From Candidatus Methanoperedens sp. (GTDB lineage Archaea > Halobacteriota > Methanosarcinia > Methanosarcinales > Methanoperedenaceae), in the NCBI GenBank assembly GCA_026552855.1, contig JAPMTX010000145.1:1-48624 (forward strand): 48,624 bases of DNA, in the 5' to 3' direction. The position numbers were made by a program, and so were the translations under genes. Position 1 is the first letter of the stretch, and each line of letters begins with the position of its first letter. Of this stretch, positions 1-8,126 are shown one piece after another. The notes under the pieces were generated by a model that worked only from the letters and a program-made list of their open reading frames with translations, made no database searches and was not told where the DNA came from.

Positions 1-258
1 GCCTTATATCCACTCTCAACAGTCTGACAAACTTCTTAATATATATCCCCTCAAATTTATATGGGGGTTAAGAATATTTAAATATATTTGAATGGTTAAT
101 GTGACAATGTCAAGTTAAAGTAAAGCCTGATTTACCTTAAAATCTGCATGCTTTAAGCGCATGTCGATATTTGGAGCGGTAGTATGATGCCGGAATTTGA
201 AAAAGCCTATGAAATTCTGTTGATTAAGATTAAATAGCTTGCAGTTCAAGTATAGCTT
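1..258. other. AT-rich intergenic stretch, no convincing gene
   Basis: No supported gene. A possible hairpin pairs CCCC (47-50) with GGGG (63-66). A 17-residue frame at 184-237 starts ATGATG after a GGAGCGG-like sequence but ends too soon to interpret; it could be a gene remnant. Base composition is strongly AT-rich, as in the rest of the first 2.3 kb. Confidence 0.4.
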
Positions 259-366
259 ATGACCACAGAAAAAATGTATAAATTCGATTTTACTGATGTG
301 CTTATATGGTTAAGCATTATACTTTTAATTATTTGGGTTATTGCTAGGATTCTAGGGATAGGTTGA
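259..366 (+). CDS. 35-aa single-pass membrane protein
   Basis: The frame encodes MTTEKMYKFDFTDV followed by one very hydrophobic segment (residues 14-32, rich in Leu/Ile/Trp) and a short GIG tail, so a single-pass membrane peptide is expected. Its TGA stop overlaps the ATG of the next gene as TGATG, which implies translational coupling and supports this being a real gene despite its length. No ribosome binding site is obvious. Function is unknown. The pair of a tiny membrane peptide and a coiled-coil peptide resembles accessory modules of mobile elements, but that is inference. Confidence 0.6.
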   Translation: MTTEKMYKFDFTDVLIWLSIILLIIWVIARILGIG

Positions 367-578
367 TGTCCTGGCTTGATGCGATACCGGTTATCAGTGC
401 AATACTGGCTATTATGGGTCTCAGTTTAAAAGCGGGCAGGATACTTCAAAAGCTAGACCAAGTCATAGAAGATGTGACAGAACTCAAACAGGATCTAAAA
501 GATGTTAAAGCAGAGCTACAGGAACATGGCGAACGCCTGATGAGTTTAGAAATAAGCCATATGATCAATGGGAAGTAA
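366..578 (+). CDS. 70-aa protein with membrane helix and coiled coil
   Basis: The start is the ATG that overlaps the upstream stop (TGATG); a TTG codon immediately before is a less likely start. Residues 6-25 form a hydrophobic helix (PVISAILAIMGLSLKAG). Residues 28-62 are charged with heptad-like spacing (LDQVIEDVTELKQDLKDV), predicting a coiled coil. It is therefore probably membrane-anchored with a cytoplasmic or external coiled-coil stalk. Coupled to the 35-aa membrane gene in front, so the two products may act together. No family is recognised; function unknown. Confidence 0.65.
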   Translation: MSWLDAIPVISAILAIMGLSLKAGRILQKLDQVIEDVTELKQDLKDVKAELQEHGERLMSLEISHMINGK

Positions 579-689
579 TGCGATTAATTTACATGAATTC
601 CAGGATAAAAGATATCCATGCTCAAAAAAATCCTTTTTCTGTTGAATAAAATTAAATATATTGATAGTATAAAAGCTCATTAGCATATC

Positions 690-818
690 ATGAATTTGAT
701 AGAGGATTCCCAGGAACTGAACGAGGAAACAAGAGAAGAAATAGCCCTTGTACGTGCTGAAATAAAGGAAGGCAAATTCCATACTTTAGCTGAAGTCAAG
801 AAAGAATTGAATCTATGA
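690..818 (+). CDS. 42-aa antitoxin-like protein
   Basis: The product begins MNLIEDSQELNEETREEIALV and ends FHTLAEVKKELNL. The acidic, helical composition and the terminal (F/Y)xTLEEVKKELN-like ending are typical of RelB/Phd-type antitoxins that precede RelE toxins in archaea. Its stop overlaps the start of a toxin-like frame by 4 bp (ATGA), the usual layout for such pairs. No ribosome binding site stands out. The assignment rests on composition and arrangement, not on a clear domain. Confidence 0.5.
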   Translation: MNLIEDSQELNEETREEIALVRAEIKEGKFHTLAEVKKELNL

Positions 819-892
819 CCTATGAAATCATTTATGGGATGATATCGGCGTTAAAAAGCGAGGGGGGTATATCGTGTTGCTCCTTGGTTTAA
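815..892 (+). pseudogene. truncated RelE/ParE-type toxin remnant
   Basis: The frame starts at an ATGA overlap with the antitoxin-like gene and reads MTYEIIYGMISALKSEGG before drifting and stopping after 25 codons. Chromosomal RelE-family toxins commonly begin MTYEIxYxxxALKxLKKL, so the first 15 or so residues look like a toxin start and the rest is lost. RelE toxins are about 85-90 residues. The loss of the toxin leaves an orphan antitoxin. The GC-rich structured region begins immediately downstream and may mark the break point. Confidence 0.45.
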
Positions 893-904
893 GCAGATGT
901 TAAA

Positions 905-1260
905 TATGTATCAGCCAAGAGGGAACCGAGCTTTTCTTGCCTGGTGTGTTCTGAGCTATCCTGCTGCAAGTAGACGTCCTTTGACTGCGGCAGGCGGGTC
1001 TTAGACGTTAGTTTTTGCGCGAACGGAGTACTATAGAATTTCTTGCGCATCCTTTCTACGTGTTCACTTTTCAGACGTTGTAAAGTGCGCTGGCGCAACG
1101 AACACCGGAACAACGGGACTACGTGAGCAGCTTCAGACGTGACGTATGAGATCCTCACACGATTTAGATGACAGGCCGTCCCGCCGCAGCGGGATGCGGG
1201 CTTGTCCGCACCTTCGACGGCCTGGAGGCTAAATCGGCGCGTTCAAAACGTCCGGGCGTC
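905..1260. ncRNA. candidate structured non-coding RNA
   Basis: A GC-rich island in AT-rich DNA, without a credible protein, carries many perfect inverted repeats. Nested stems: CGATTTAG 1160-1167 with CTAAATCG 1229-1236; AGGCCGTC 1173-1180 with GACGGCCT 1216-1223; inside these CCGC 1181-1184/GCGG 1189-1192 and TGCGG 1195-1199/CCGCA 1206-1210. Together they make a three-way junction. GACGT 1141-1145 may extend the outer helix by pairing with ACGTC 1248-1252. Further stems are CCTGC 960-964/GCAGG 990-994, TGCGC 1016-1020/GCGCA 1045-1049 and CGTTG 1076-1080/CAACG 1096-1100. The hexamer AGACGT recurs at 972, 1003, 1073 and 1135. Strand is undecided. No known RNA family is recognised. Confidence 0.5.
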
Positions 1261-1677
1261 AGCCTGTATAGTAGTATGTAAAAACTTGTATCTCTTTTTT
1301 GTCTACCTGATTCTAAAAATCTGAATATACGCTGTTCAGCATGATTATAACCACTCAATTTTATATCTATATAGATTATGAAAACACCCATAATATCCCG
1401 TTACGGAATCATGCATTTTTCAGTAAAATTGGCCTTTTTTTATTTAGACTTAAAATGAAGCCTAAAAGCGAAGCTTATCTATAAGATTAATAATAGGTCT
1501 AATGATTGATTTTACCTACTGAACGTCTTGGCGCATATACAATAATCTATCGTTGATATCGGGGATGGATTTTTATGAGAGTTGTGTAAAATTTTGATTT
1601 TAATTTTATAAGAGCATTTCTTGTCTTTTCTTTTAAAGCAAATATTTTTATACTTACAAACTGTTATTAATTGGTTT
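1261..1677. other. AT-rich intergenic region with a TATA-like box
   Basis: No gene is supported between the structured region and the membrane-protein gene at 1678. A TATA-like tract (AAATATTTTTATA) at about 1641-1653 lies 25-37 bases before that gene's ATG, the spacing expected for a leaderless or nearly leaderless archaeal transcript. Confidence 0.4.
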
Positions 1678-2097
1678 ATGCAAGAGACTAAGTGTATTGA
1701 TTGGCAAGAATTAGAAAGAAAAGTTAAAAGTGCAATAGATGAGGGTTGCTCTTTCAATTTAGATTCTAAAGAAATGAGAGATAGAGAAATAGAAGAGTGG
1801 AAGTATATGCAAAAAGTTGCTGAAGGAAAACTTTCTATACTAGACGCTTTGTTCGCCGTATCAATCTTTTATTTAAGTGTAAGTCCGGCTTTTTTTTTGT
1901 ATGGTTATTCTAATATTAATCTTTTATATGTAATCGCTGGGATTATAGCGTTAGCGCTTGGTGTTTGGTTATTCTTTTTTTATTGGTATAAAAGACGTCC
2001 TAGATGTACTGAAATTATTTTAGGTATTGAAAAGAGAATTCAATCAGAGAATTTAAAAAAACGAAAGGCTGAGAATGTTGGAATAAGCACTCAATAA
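1678..2097 (+). CDS. 139-aa two-helix membrane protein, unknown
   Basis: The start is placed at the ATG at 1678 (MQETKCIDWQ) because a TATA-like box lies at about 1641-1653; the frame stays open upstream to a TTG at 1621 but that would overlap the promoter. Residues 1-50 are charged and soluble. Two hydrophobic segments follow (about 55-80, LDALFAVSIFYLSV, and 82-106, LLYVIAGIIALALGV). A basic tail (YKRRPR, KKRKAE) suggests a cytoplasmic C terminus. AT-rich, like the accessory DNA around it. No family recognised. Confidence 0.6.
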   Translation: MQETKCIDWQELERKVKSAIDEGCSFNLDSKEMRDREIEEWKYMQKVAEGKLSILDALFAVSIFYLSVSPAFFLYGYSNINLLYVIAGIIALALGVWLFFFYWYKRRPRCTEIILGIEKRIQSENLKKRKAENVGISTQ

Positions 2098-2300
2098 TCT
2101 TTTCCTTCTGCCTTCCCTTGTTATTTCCTACAATCTTATTAATAAAAGTGGTGTTTTATCAATATTAAAACCGTTATCAGTATCTTTAAAACAATAGCTT
2201 TATTAAAGAATAACCACTCGTTTTTTATATCCGTATAAAGTTTCGTTCACTGGAAATTAAATGCAGAACATTTTTAGCGTTTCAGGTATATTTATATTAT

Positions 2301-4148
2301 ATGGCTGAAGAGTTCTGTATAGTCCCCGATACCAGTGTCATCATCGATGGGAGGATCACAGCGAAATTAAAGGCAGGCGAATATAAACCTGCAACAGTGA
2401 TAATCCCCGAAGCACTCGTTTCCGAACTTGAGGCGCAGGCGAACAGGGGGAGGGAAATAGGTTTCAAGGGGCTTGAGGAGTTAAAGGAACTCAACGAGAT
2501 GGCAAAGAGGGGTGAGATAAAGCTTGAATATAAGGGAAAAAGACCGACGCCTGACCAGGTAAAACTTGCAGCGACAGGAGAGATAGATGCCATGATCCGC
2601 GCGGTGGCCATCGAAAATAACGCTATTTTCATAACAAGCGACCGCGTGCAGGCTGAAGTCGCCAGAGCCAAAGGGTTGAACGTGGAGTACCTGTTCCCCA
2701 AGATGGAGGAGCTAAAACCCCTGCACATAGAAGACTTCTTTACAGAGGACACCCTCTCAGTACACCTGAAGGCCAATGTCTCGCCAATGGCGAAAAGAGG
2801 CACTATAGGCAAACAGAAACTGGTACAGATCAGGGATGAGGCATGTACAGATACTGAGCTCCGGGGCATCATACGCGAACTCATCGAGAGAGCCAAGCGC
2901 GACCCCAATTCATACTTAGAGATAGATTACACAAACCTGACCGTGTTCCAGATAGGTTCTATGCGCATAGCAGCAGCACAGCCCCCGTTCTCAGACGGCA
3001 TAGAAATAACTGCAGTAAGACCTGTAGCAGTGGTGCGGCTTGAGGACTACAGGCTGAGCAAGGAGCTCAAAAGCAGAATTACTGAGCGGCAGCGCGGTAT
3101 TCTTGTCGCAGGTCCTCCTGGCGCGGGCAAATCCACCTTCGCCGCAGGTGTGGCTGAGTTCCTGCATGCCAGGGGCTACATAGTAAAAACAATGGAATCG
3201 CCGCGCGACCTCCAGGTGCAGGATGCAATAACGCAGTACGCCCCGCTGGAAAGGGATATGGAAAAGACTGCAGATATCCTGCTGCTCGTGAGACCAGATT
3301 ATACCATATACGACGAGGTCAGGAAAACAAAGGATTTCTACGTATTTGCAGACATGAGGATGGCAGGCATAGGAATGGTCGGGGTCGTGCACGCCACCAG
3401 GGCTGTTGACGCCATCCAGAGGCTTATAGGCAGGGTTGAGCTCGGTGTTATACCACAGGTGGTTGATACGGTCATTTTCATTGAGAAGGGCGAGATCACC
3501 AAGGTTTACGACATTGGTTTTACGGTGAAAGTGCCGCAAGGGATGATTGAGGCGGATTTAGCAAGACCTGTAATAACCGTATCGGATTTTGAGACCGGGA
3601 GAGTGGAATATGAGATGTACACCTATGGCGAGCAGGTCGTAGTGATGCCTGTAGGTGAGATCGAGGTGAAACGCCCCGGTATATGGAGCCTTGCAACAGG
3701 GAGCATCCAGAGGGAGATACAGAAATATACACGGGGTGCAATCGATATAGAGATTACCTCCGATTCAAGCGCCACCGTATACATGGCTGAAGAGGATATA
3801 CCAAGCGTTATCGGGAAAGGCGGGAAGAATATCGACCAGATCGAGAAAAAGCTGGGCATCCATCTGGATATCCGGGAGAGGCGAAAAGGTAAGGAAACAG
3901 GTAGAAAGATCGACAAAAGCGAGATCTCAAGCCTCATCCCGGCTGTCGAGCGCACAAAAAAATACGTCGTTCTCACTGTCGCCGGTTTAGCAGGTGAGAC
4001 CGTGGACGTATACAGCGGGGAGGATTATCTTTTCACAGCGACCGTTGGGAGAAAGGGGGATATTAAGATAGGGAAAGATACGGACGCAGCCTACAAGATA
4101 ATGGAAAACCCCTCCATTGTCACCGTGCGGTTAAGCCGCGGGGCTTGA
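2301..4148 (+). CDS. PIN-domain/KH-domain ATPase
   Basis: A 615-residue archaeal PIN-ATPase-KH protein. The N terminus has the PIN signature PDTSVIIDG (residues 9-17) with later acidic residues (EIDAM, SDRVQ) that build the nuclease site. Around residues 271-279 is a Walker A loop, GPPGAGKST, of the PilT/VirB11-like ATPase fold, followed by DYTIYDEVR as Walker B. Residues about 499-525 carry a KH RNA-binding motif (IPSVIGKGGKNIDQI). The family is widespread in archaea; an RNA-processing or ribosome-related role is likely but not proven. A TATA-like tract (ATATTTATATTAT) sits directly before the ATG, suggesting a leaderless message. Length is normal for the family. Confidence 0.9.
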   Translation: MAEEFCIVPDTSVIIDGRITAKLKAGEYKPATVIIPEALVSELEAQANRGREIGFKGLEELKELNEMAKRGEIKLEYKGKRPTPDQVKLAATGEIDAMIRAVAIENNAIFITSDRVQAEVARAKGLNVEYLFPKMEELKPLHIEDFFTEDTLSVHLKANVSPMAKRGTIGKQKLVQIRDEACTDTELRGIIRELIERAKRDPNSYLEIDYTNLTVFQIGSMRIAAAQPPFSDGIEITAVRPVAVVRLEDYRLSKELKSRITERQRGILVAGPPGAGKSTFAAGVAEFLHARGYIVKTMESPRDLQVQDAITQYAPLERDMEKTADILLLVRPDYTIYDEVRKTKDFYVFADMRMAGIGMVGVVHATRAVDAIQRLIGRVELGVIPQVVDTVIFIEKGEITKVYDIGFTVKVPQGMIEADLARPVITVSDFETGRVEYEMYTYGEQVVVMPVGEIEVKRPGIWSLATGSIQREIQKYTRGAIDIEITSDSSATVYMAEEDIPSVIGKGGKNIDQIEKKLGIHLDIRERRKGKETGRKIDKSEISSLIPAVERTKKYVVLTVAGLAGETVDVYSGEDYLFTATVGRKGDIKIGKDTDAAYKIMENPSIVTVRLSRGA

Positions 4149-4249
4149 TCGGACACTTATACCGAAGATGCTATCAATCACCCAGGTGAGCACAGCATCA
4201 ATATTTATAGTAATGCAGAGATTAACATAAGTATTGGGGAGGAGCAGAT

Positions 4250-4327
4250 ATGAATAAAAAGGTTCTTATCATAAATGAACTGGAGCCCGGAGTCAGGAAG
4301 AGGATACATGCCGTACAGATATCTTGA
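4250..4327 (+). other. 25-codon upstream reading frame overlapping the archease start
   Basis: A short frame, MNKKVLIINELEPGVRKRIH and five more residues, begins after a strong ribosome binding site (GGGGAGGAGC, 4237-4246) and runs 20 bases into the archease gene in another frame. The archease ATG at 4308 lies within it. Translating ribosomes would pass over the archease start, so it may act as a leader peptide or simply couple initiation. No homology is evident. Confidence 0.35.
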
Positions 4328-4733
4328 GGACGTAGCAACCGCGGATGCAGCTTTTGAAGTTGAGGGCAGGACGCTTGAAGAACTATTCAGGGATGCGGCA
4401 ATCGCTACCTTCGAGGTCATGGTGGATACAAAAAGCGTGAAGCCTGAGATTGCTAAGGAGATCGAACTGAAGAACGAGGACATAGGAAACCTGCTCTTTG
4501 ACTGGCTCTCAGAACTGGTCTACCTCAAGGATGCCGAATCCCTACTCTTCAGTTCGTTCGATGTCAGCATCAAGAAGAACGATGTTTATGAATTGAAAGC
4601 AAAAGCCAGAGGCGAGAGCATTAACCAGAGGAAACACAGCCTGAGGTCGGATGTGAAGGCTGTTACCTATCACATGTTCGAGGTTAAAAGAAGTGGAGAA
4701 AAATGGACTGCCACTGTTGTTCTTGATATATAG
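4308..4733 (+). CDS. archease, activator of the RtcB tRNA ligase
   Basis: Archease stimulates RtcB by promoting its guanylation and turnover. The product starts MPYRYLEDVATADAAFEVEG, matching the family start, with the conserved Asp of the metal site in the TAD segment. Later family blocks are LLFDWLSELVYLKDAE and the C-terminal VKAVTYHMFEVK with catalytic-site residues. At 141 residues it has the normal length. The ATG at 4308 is chosen over 4275 because it matches the family start and follows AGGAAGAGG. RtcB lies 27 bases downstream, so the two form a tRNA-splicing operon, possibly with an upstream leader frame. Confidence 0.93.
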   Translation: MPYRYLEDVATADAAFEVEGRTLEELFRDAAIATFEVMVDTKSVKPEIAKEIELKNEDIGNLLFDWLSELVYLKDAESLLFSSFDVSIKKNDVYELKAKARGESINQRKHSLRSDVKAVTYHMFEVKRSGEKWTATVVLDI

Positions 4734-4760
4734 CGGAAATAAAATCTACAGGGGGTTATT

Positions 4761-6203
4761 ATGGAGATAAAAAAGGTATCTGATTATTTATGGGAGATAC
4801 CCGTCACAGAGAAGGAGGGGATGCGAGTACCTGCCAGGATATACGCGACAGAAAAGCTCCTGCGCGAGATGGATGCAGGGGTATTTGAGCAAATAACGAA
4901 CGTAGCTTGCCTTCCCGGGATACAGAAATACGCGTACTGTATGCCGGATGGTCATTTAGGGTACGGCTTCCCCATAGGCGGGGTTGCGGCTTTTTCAAAG
5001 GAGGACGGGGTAATATCCCCGGGAGGGATAGGCTTTGATATCAACTGCGGGATGAGGCTTATCAGGACAGACCTGACTGTTGATGAGGTCTCACCGAGGA
5101 TACGGGAGCTTGTGAGCCTGCTCTTTGAAACAGTACCTGCGGGCGTGGGTAGCAAGGGATTCGTGAGGCTCTCGGTGGAGGAGTTCAGGCGGGTAATGGC
5201 GTGCGGGGTGGACTGGTGCATCGAGAAAGGCTACGGCTGGGAAGAGGACAGGGAAAGAATAGAGGAGAACGGCTGCATTCCCGGTGCTGACCCCTCGAAG
5301 GTAAGCGAGAAAGCCATAAGCAGGGGGATATCACAGCTCGGAACGCTGGGCTCAGGCAACCATTACCTGGAGATACAGATCGCCACGCCTGAGAAGATAT
5401 TTGATAAAGCTGCTGCAAAGGCGTTCGGGATATTCGAGAACCAGGCAGTGGTGATGGTGCACTGCGGCTCGAGGGGCTTCGGGCACCAGGTCGCAACTGA
5501 TTACCTGCGCGTCTTCGATGTCGCTATGAGAAAATACGGCATAACTGTCAGGGACAGGGAACTTGCCTGTGCGCCGTTCAATTCTCCGGAGGGACAGGAT
5601 TACTTCAAAGCCATGAAATGCGCTGCAAACATAGCTTTTGCGAACAGGCAGGTGATAGTCCACAGGATACGGCAGGGCTTCAGCAGGATATTCGGGAGAA
5701 AGCCTGAGGATATGGGGATGGACATAGTTTACGACGTGGCGCACAATGTTGCAAAGCTTGAGACACATGAGGTTGATGGCGTTGAGAGAGAACTTGTAGT
5801 CCACAGGAAAGGTGCAACCCGGTGCTTCGGTCCGGGAAGAAAGGAACTGCCTGCGATATACAGGAATATCGGTCAGCCCGTGATAATCGGTGGCTCCATG
5901 GAGACAGGCTCGTTCCTGCTTGTTGGCACTGAGAAGGCTATGAAGGAAACATTCGGCTCAACCATGCACGGCTCTGGCAGGACCATGTCAAGGACGAAGG
6001 CGAAGAAAGAGGTCATTGGCGCCGAGCTGAAAAAAAAGATGGAGGCGGCGGGCATCATAGTAAAATCGGTCTCCATGTCAGGTCTGGCTGAGGAGGCTGG
6101 CTTTGCGTACAAGAACATCTCAGAGGTGGTTGAGACAATGGAGATGGCGGGGATTTCGAGGAAGGTGGTGGAGTTAAGGCCTATAGGGAATATAAAGGGG
6201 TGA
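4761..6203 (+). CDS. rtcB: tRNA-splicing ligase RtcB
   Basis: RtcB joins the 2',3'-cyclic phosphate and 5'-OH ends left by the tRNA splicing endonuclease, using GTP and two Mn2+ ions. Visible active-site features are D93 and C96 in GFDINCGMR, His in LGSGNHYLE near residue 202, His in VHCGSRGFGHQ near 234, and the guanylated His in MHGSGRTMSR near 404. The 480-residue length is typical, and no intein is present although archaeal rtcB genes often carry one. A ribosome binding site GGGGG lies before the ATG. It is co-transcribed with archease. Splicing activity fits an archaeon whose tRNA genes contain introns. Confidence 0.97.
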   Translation: MEIKKVSDYLWEIPVTEKEGMRVPARIYATEKLLREMDAGVFEQITNVACLPGIQKYAYCMPDGHLGYGFPIGGVAAFSKEDGVISPGGIGFDINCGMRLIRTDLTVDEVSPRIRELVSLLFETVPAGVGSKGFVRLSVEEFRRVMACGVDWCIEKGYGWEEDRERIEENGCIPGADPSKVSEKAISRGISQLGTLGSGNHYLEIQIATPEKIFDKAAAKAFGIFENQAVVMVHCGSRGFGHQVATDYLRVFDVAMRKYGITVRDRELACAPFNSPEGQDYFKAMKCAANIAFANRQVIVHRIRQGFSRIFGRKPEDMGMDIVYDVAHNVAKLETHEVDGVERELVVHRKGATRCFGPGRKELPAIYRNIGQPVIIGGSMETGSFLLVGTEKAMKETFGSTMHGSGRTMSRTKAKKEVIGAELKKKMEAAGIIVKSVSMSGLAEEAGFAYKNISEVVETMEMAGISRKVVELRPIGNIKG

Positions 6204-6288
6204 ATTCCGTATCCTGAATTCCATATCCATATAAGCCTGCGACATCTATTTAATCCCGGACTGCTAAACTTATTTGGGGGCAAAATTC

Positions 6289-6696
6289 TTGACAAGGAAA
6301 GAGAGATTCATTAAGGACATAATGACGAAGAACGTGATCACCATCGCATCTACGCTTTCGATCAGGGAAATCGCAAAGATCATGGCGCGCGAGGATGTAT
6401 CCGGGGTCGCGGTGGAGAACCCGGAGCGGGGTATAGTGGGCATAGTTGCAGAATGTGACGTACTTCGCCACTTCGGGAAAAGGAACTGGGAGCTTATGAC
6501 AGCCGAGGAGATAATGACCCCGAACGTGAAAGCTATCATGCCTGAGACAACACTGGAGAAGGCTGCTGATGAGATGCAGAAGCACAATATCCACAGGCTG
6601 CTTGTGTTCGGCAGGGATTTAAGCGACCCTGCAATGCCGGTCGGGATAATCAGCGCAAGCGATATTGTTAAGCAGATTGGCAGGGATAGTATCTAG
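6289..6696 (+). CDS. two-CBS-domain protein
   Basis: The product has two CBS modules: DIMTKNVITIASTLSIREIA...GIVAECDVL and EIMTPNVKAIMPETTLEKAA...GIISASDIV. Paired CBS domains form a Bateman module that usually binds adenosyl ligands such as AMP, ATP or S-adenosylmethionine. No other domain is attached, so it probably regulates a partner. The start is uncertain: TTG at 6289 follows GGGGG by 8 bases and gives 135 residues; TTG at 6276-region and the internal ATG at 6322 are alternatives. It lies between rtcB and cysS on the same strand, but a functional link is not evident. Confidence 0.85.
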   Translation: MTRKERFIKDIMTKNVITIASTLSIREIAKIMAREDVSGVAVENPERGIVGIVAECDVLRHFGKRNWELMTAEEIMTPNVKAIMPETTLEKAADEMQKHNIHRLLVFGRDLSDPAMPVGIISASDIVKQIGRDSI

Positions 6697-6713
6697 CAGG
6701 GTTTAAAATAAAA

Positions 6714-8108
6714 ATGGTCCTGAGGCTTTACAATACATTATCAGGAGAAAAGGAAGTTTTCGTTCCGTTTAAAGATAACTTCGTGGGAATATACTCCTGC
6801 GGTCCCACAGTCTACGGCTTTGCCCACATCGGCAATCTCCGCGCCTACGTTTTTACGGATGTACTCAGGCGCTACCTTGAGTTTAAGGGATATACGACCA
6901 GGCAGGTCATGAACATTACCGACCTCGATGATAAGACAATTCGAGCCTCAAAAGAGCAGGGCGTAAGCCTCAGGGAATACACAGATAAGTATATCAGGTT
7001 TTTTTTCGAGGATATCGACCTCCTCAGGATAAAGAGGGCAGATGTTTACCCCAGGGTCACGGAGCACATAAAAGAAATGGTCGATCTGATCAAGATATTG
7101 CTTGATAAAGGCTATGCTTACAGGAAGGACGGTTCAATCTATTTCAAGGTGAGCAAATTTACAGATTACGGGAAACTGGCGAAGATAGACCTCTCGCAGG
7201 TAAAGCCCGGAGCTACAGTTGAAGCGGATGAGTACGAGAAGGAGGATGTGCGCGACTTCGCCCTGTGGAAGGAGAAGAGGGAGGGTGAGCCTTTCTGGGT
7301 GACGGATATAGGGGAGGGCAGACCGGGCTGGCATATCGAGTGCTCAGCCATGTCGATAAAATACCTCGGTCCGACTATAGATATACACACAGGTGGAGTT
7401 GATAACATCTTTCCCCACCACCAGAACGAGATAGCGCAGAGCGAGGCTGCGACGGGGCAGAGGTTCGTGCGGTACTGGATGCACTGCGAGCACCTGCTCG
7501 TCGATAATAAGAAGATGTCCAAGAGCCTGGGGAACATCATTACACTGCGGGACGTGATTGACAGGGGCTACGATCCTCTGGCACTGCAGTACCTGTTCGT
7601 TTCCTCGCACTACAGGTCAAAGCTGAACTTTACCTGGGAATCCATCCAGTATGCTTCGAATACCCTTGACAGGTTGAACCAGTTCGTGGAGAGGCTCAGG
7701 GATTACAGGTCTGAGTCAGGGGAGAATGAGGAGATCACCTTGCTTATCAGAAGGACCGCGGAGAGGTTTGAGAGCGAGATGGATAACGACCTCAATACGC
7801 CCGGAGCCTTCGCAGCCATCTTTGAGCTTGTCGGGAAAATCAATCTTGCCCTTGATGATGGGAGCCTTGGCACTGAAGCAGCGAAGGATGCATATGGACT
7901 TATGCTCAGGCTTGATACTGTTTTAGGTCTTCTGACCCTTAAAGAAAAAGGAGAGCTTTCAGGGGAAATTGAAGCGCTTATCGAGGAACGGGAGAAAGCC
8001 AGGAAAAGGAAGGACTTCAGGCAGGCTGATGAGATACGGAAAAAGCTTGTGGAGATGGGCATCGTCCTTGAGGATACAAAGACCGGGGTGAGGTGGAGGA
8101 AAAAATAA
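6714..8108 (+). CDS. cysS: cysteinyl-tRNA synthetase
   Basis: A class I aminoacyl-tRNA synthetase that charges tRNA-Cys. The HIGH-type motif is HIGN at residues 38-41 after the zinc-ligand Cys in YSCGPTVYG. Other zinc ligands are in HIECSAMS and the HHQNE segment, and KKMSKSLGN near residue 267 is the KMSKS loop. The C-terminal helical domain ends RWRKK. At 464 residues the length is standard. Many methanogens use the indirect SepRS/SepCysS route, so a direct CysS here is notable but also known in Methanosarcina. The gene ends 18 bases from the convergent hisD. Confidence 0.97.
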   Translation: MVLRLYNTLSGEKEVFVPFKDNFVGIYSCGPTVYGFAHIGNLRAYVFTDVLRRYLEFKGYTTRQVMNITDLDDKTIRASKEQGVSLREYTDKYIRFFFEDIDLLRIKRADVYPRVTEHIKEMVDLIKILLDKGYAYRKDGSIYFKVSKFTDYGKLAKIDLSQVKPGATVEADEYEKEDVRDFALWKEKREGEPFWVTDIGEGRPGWHIECSAMSIKYLGPTIDIHTGGVDNIFPHHQNEIAQSEAATGQRFVRYWMHCEHLLVDNKKMSKSLGNIITLRDVIDRGYDPLALQYLFVSSHYRSKLNFTWESIQYASNTLDRLNQFVERLRDYRSESGENEEITLLIRRTAERFESEMDNDLNTPGAFAAIFELVGKINLALDDGSLGTEAAKDAYGLMLRLDTVLGLLTLKEKGELSGEIEALIEEREKARKRKDFRQADEIRKKLVEMGIVLEDTKTGVRWRKK

Positions 8109-8126
8109 CATTTATATCTTTTTCCT

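Noticed and set aside
889..1391. Two leftward open frames of 89 and 75 codons across the structured region
   Set aside because: They lack domains, have no ribosome binding sites, and the DNA is better explained by the paired stems of a structured RNA.
4275..4307. A longer archease start
   Set aside because: The extra 11 codons are not part of the archease family and lie upstream of a better ribosome binding site.
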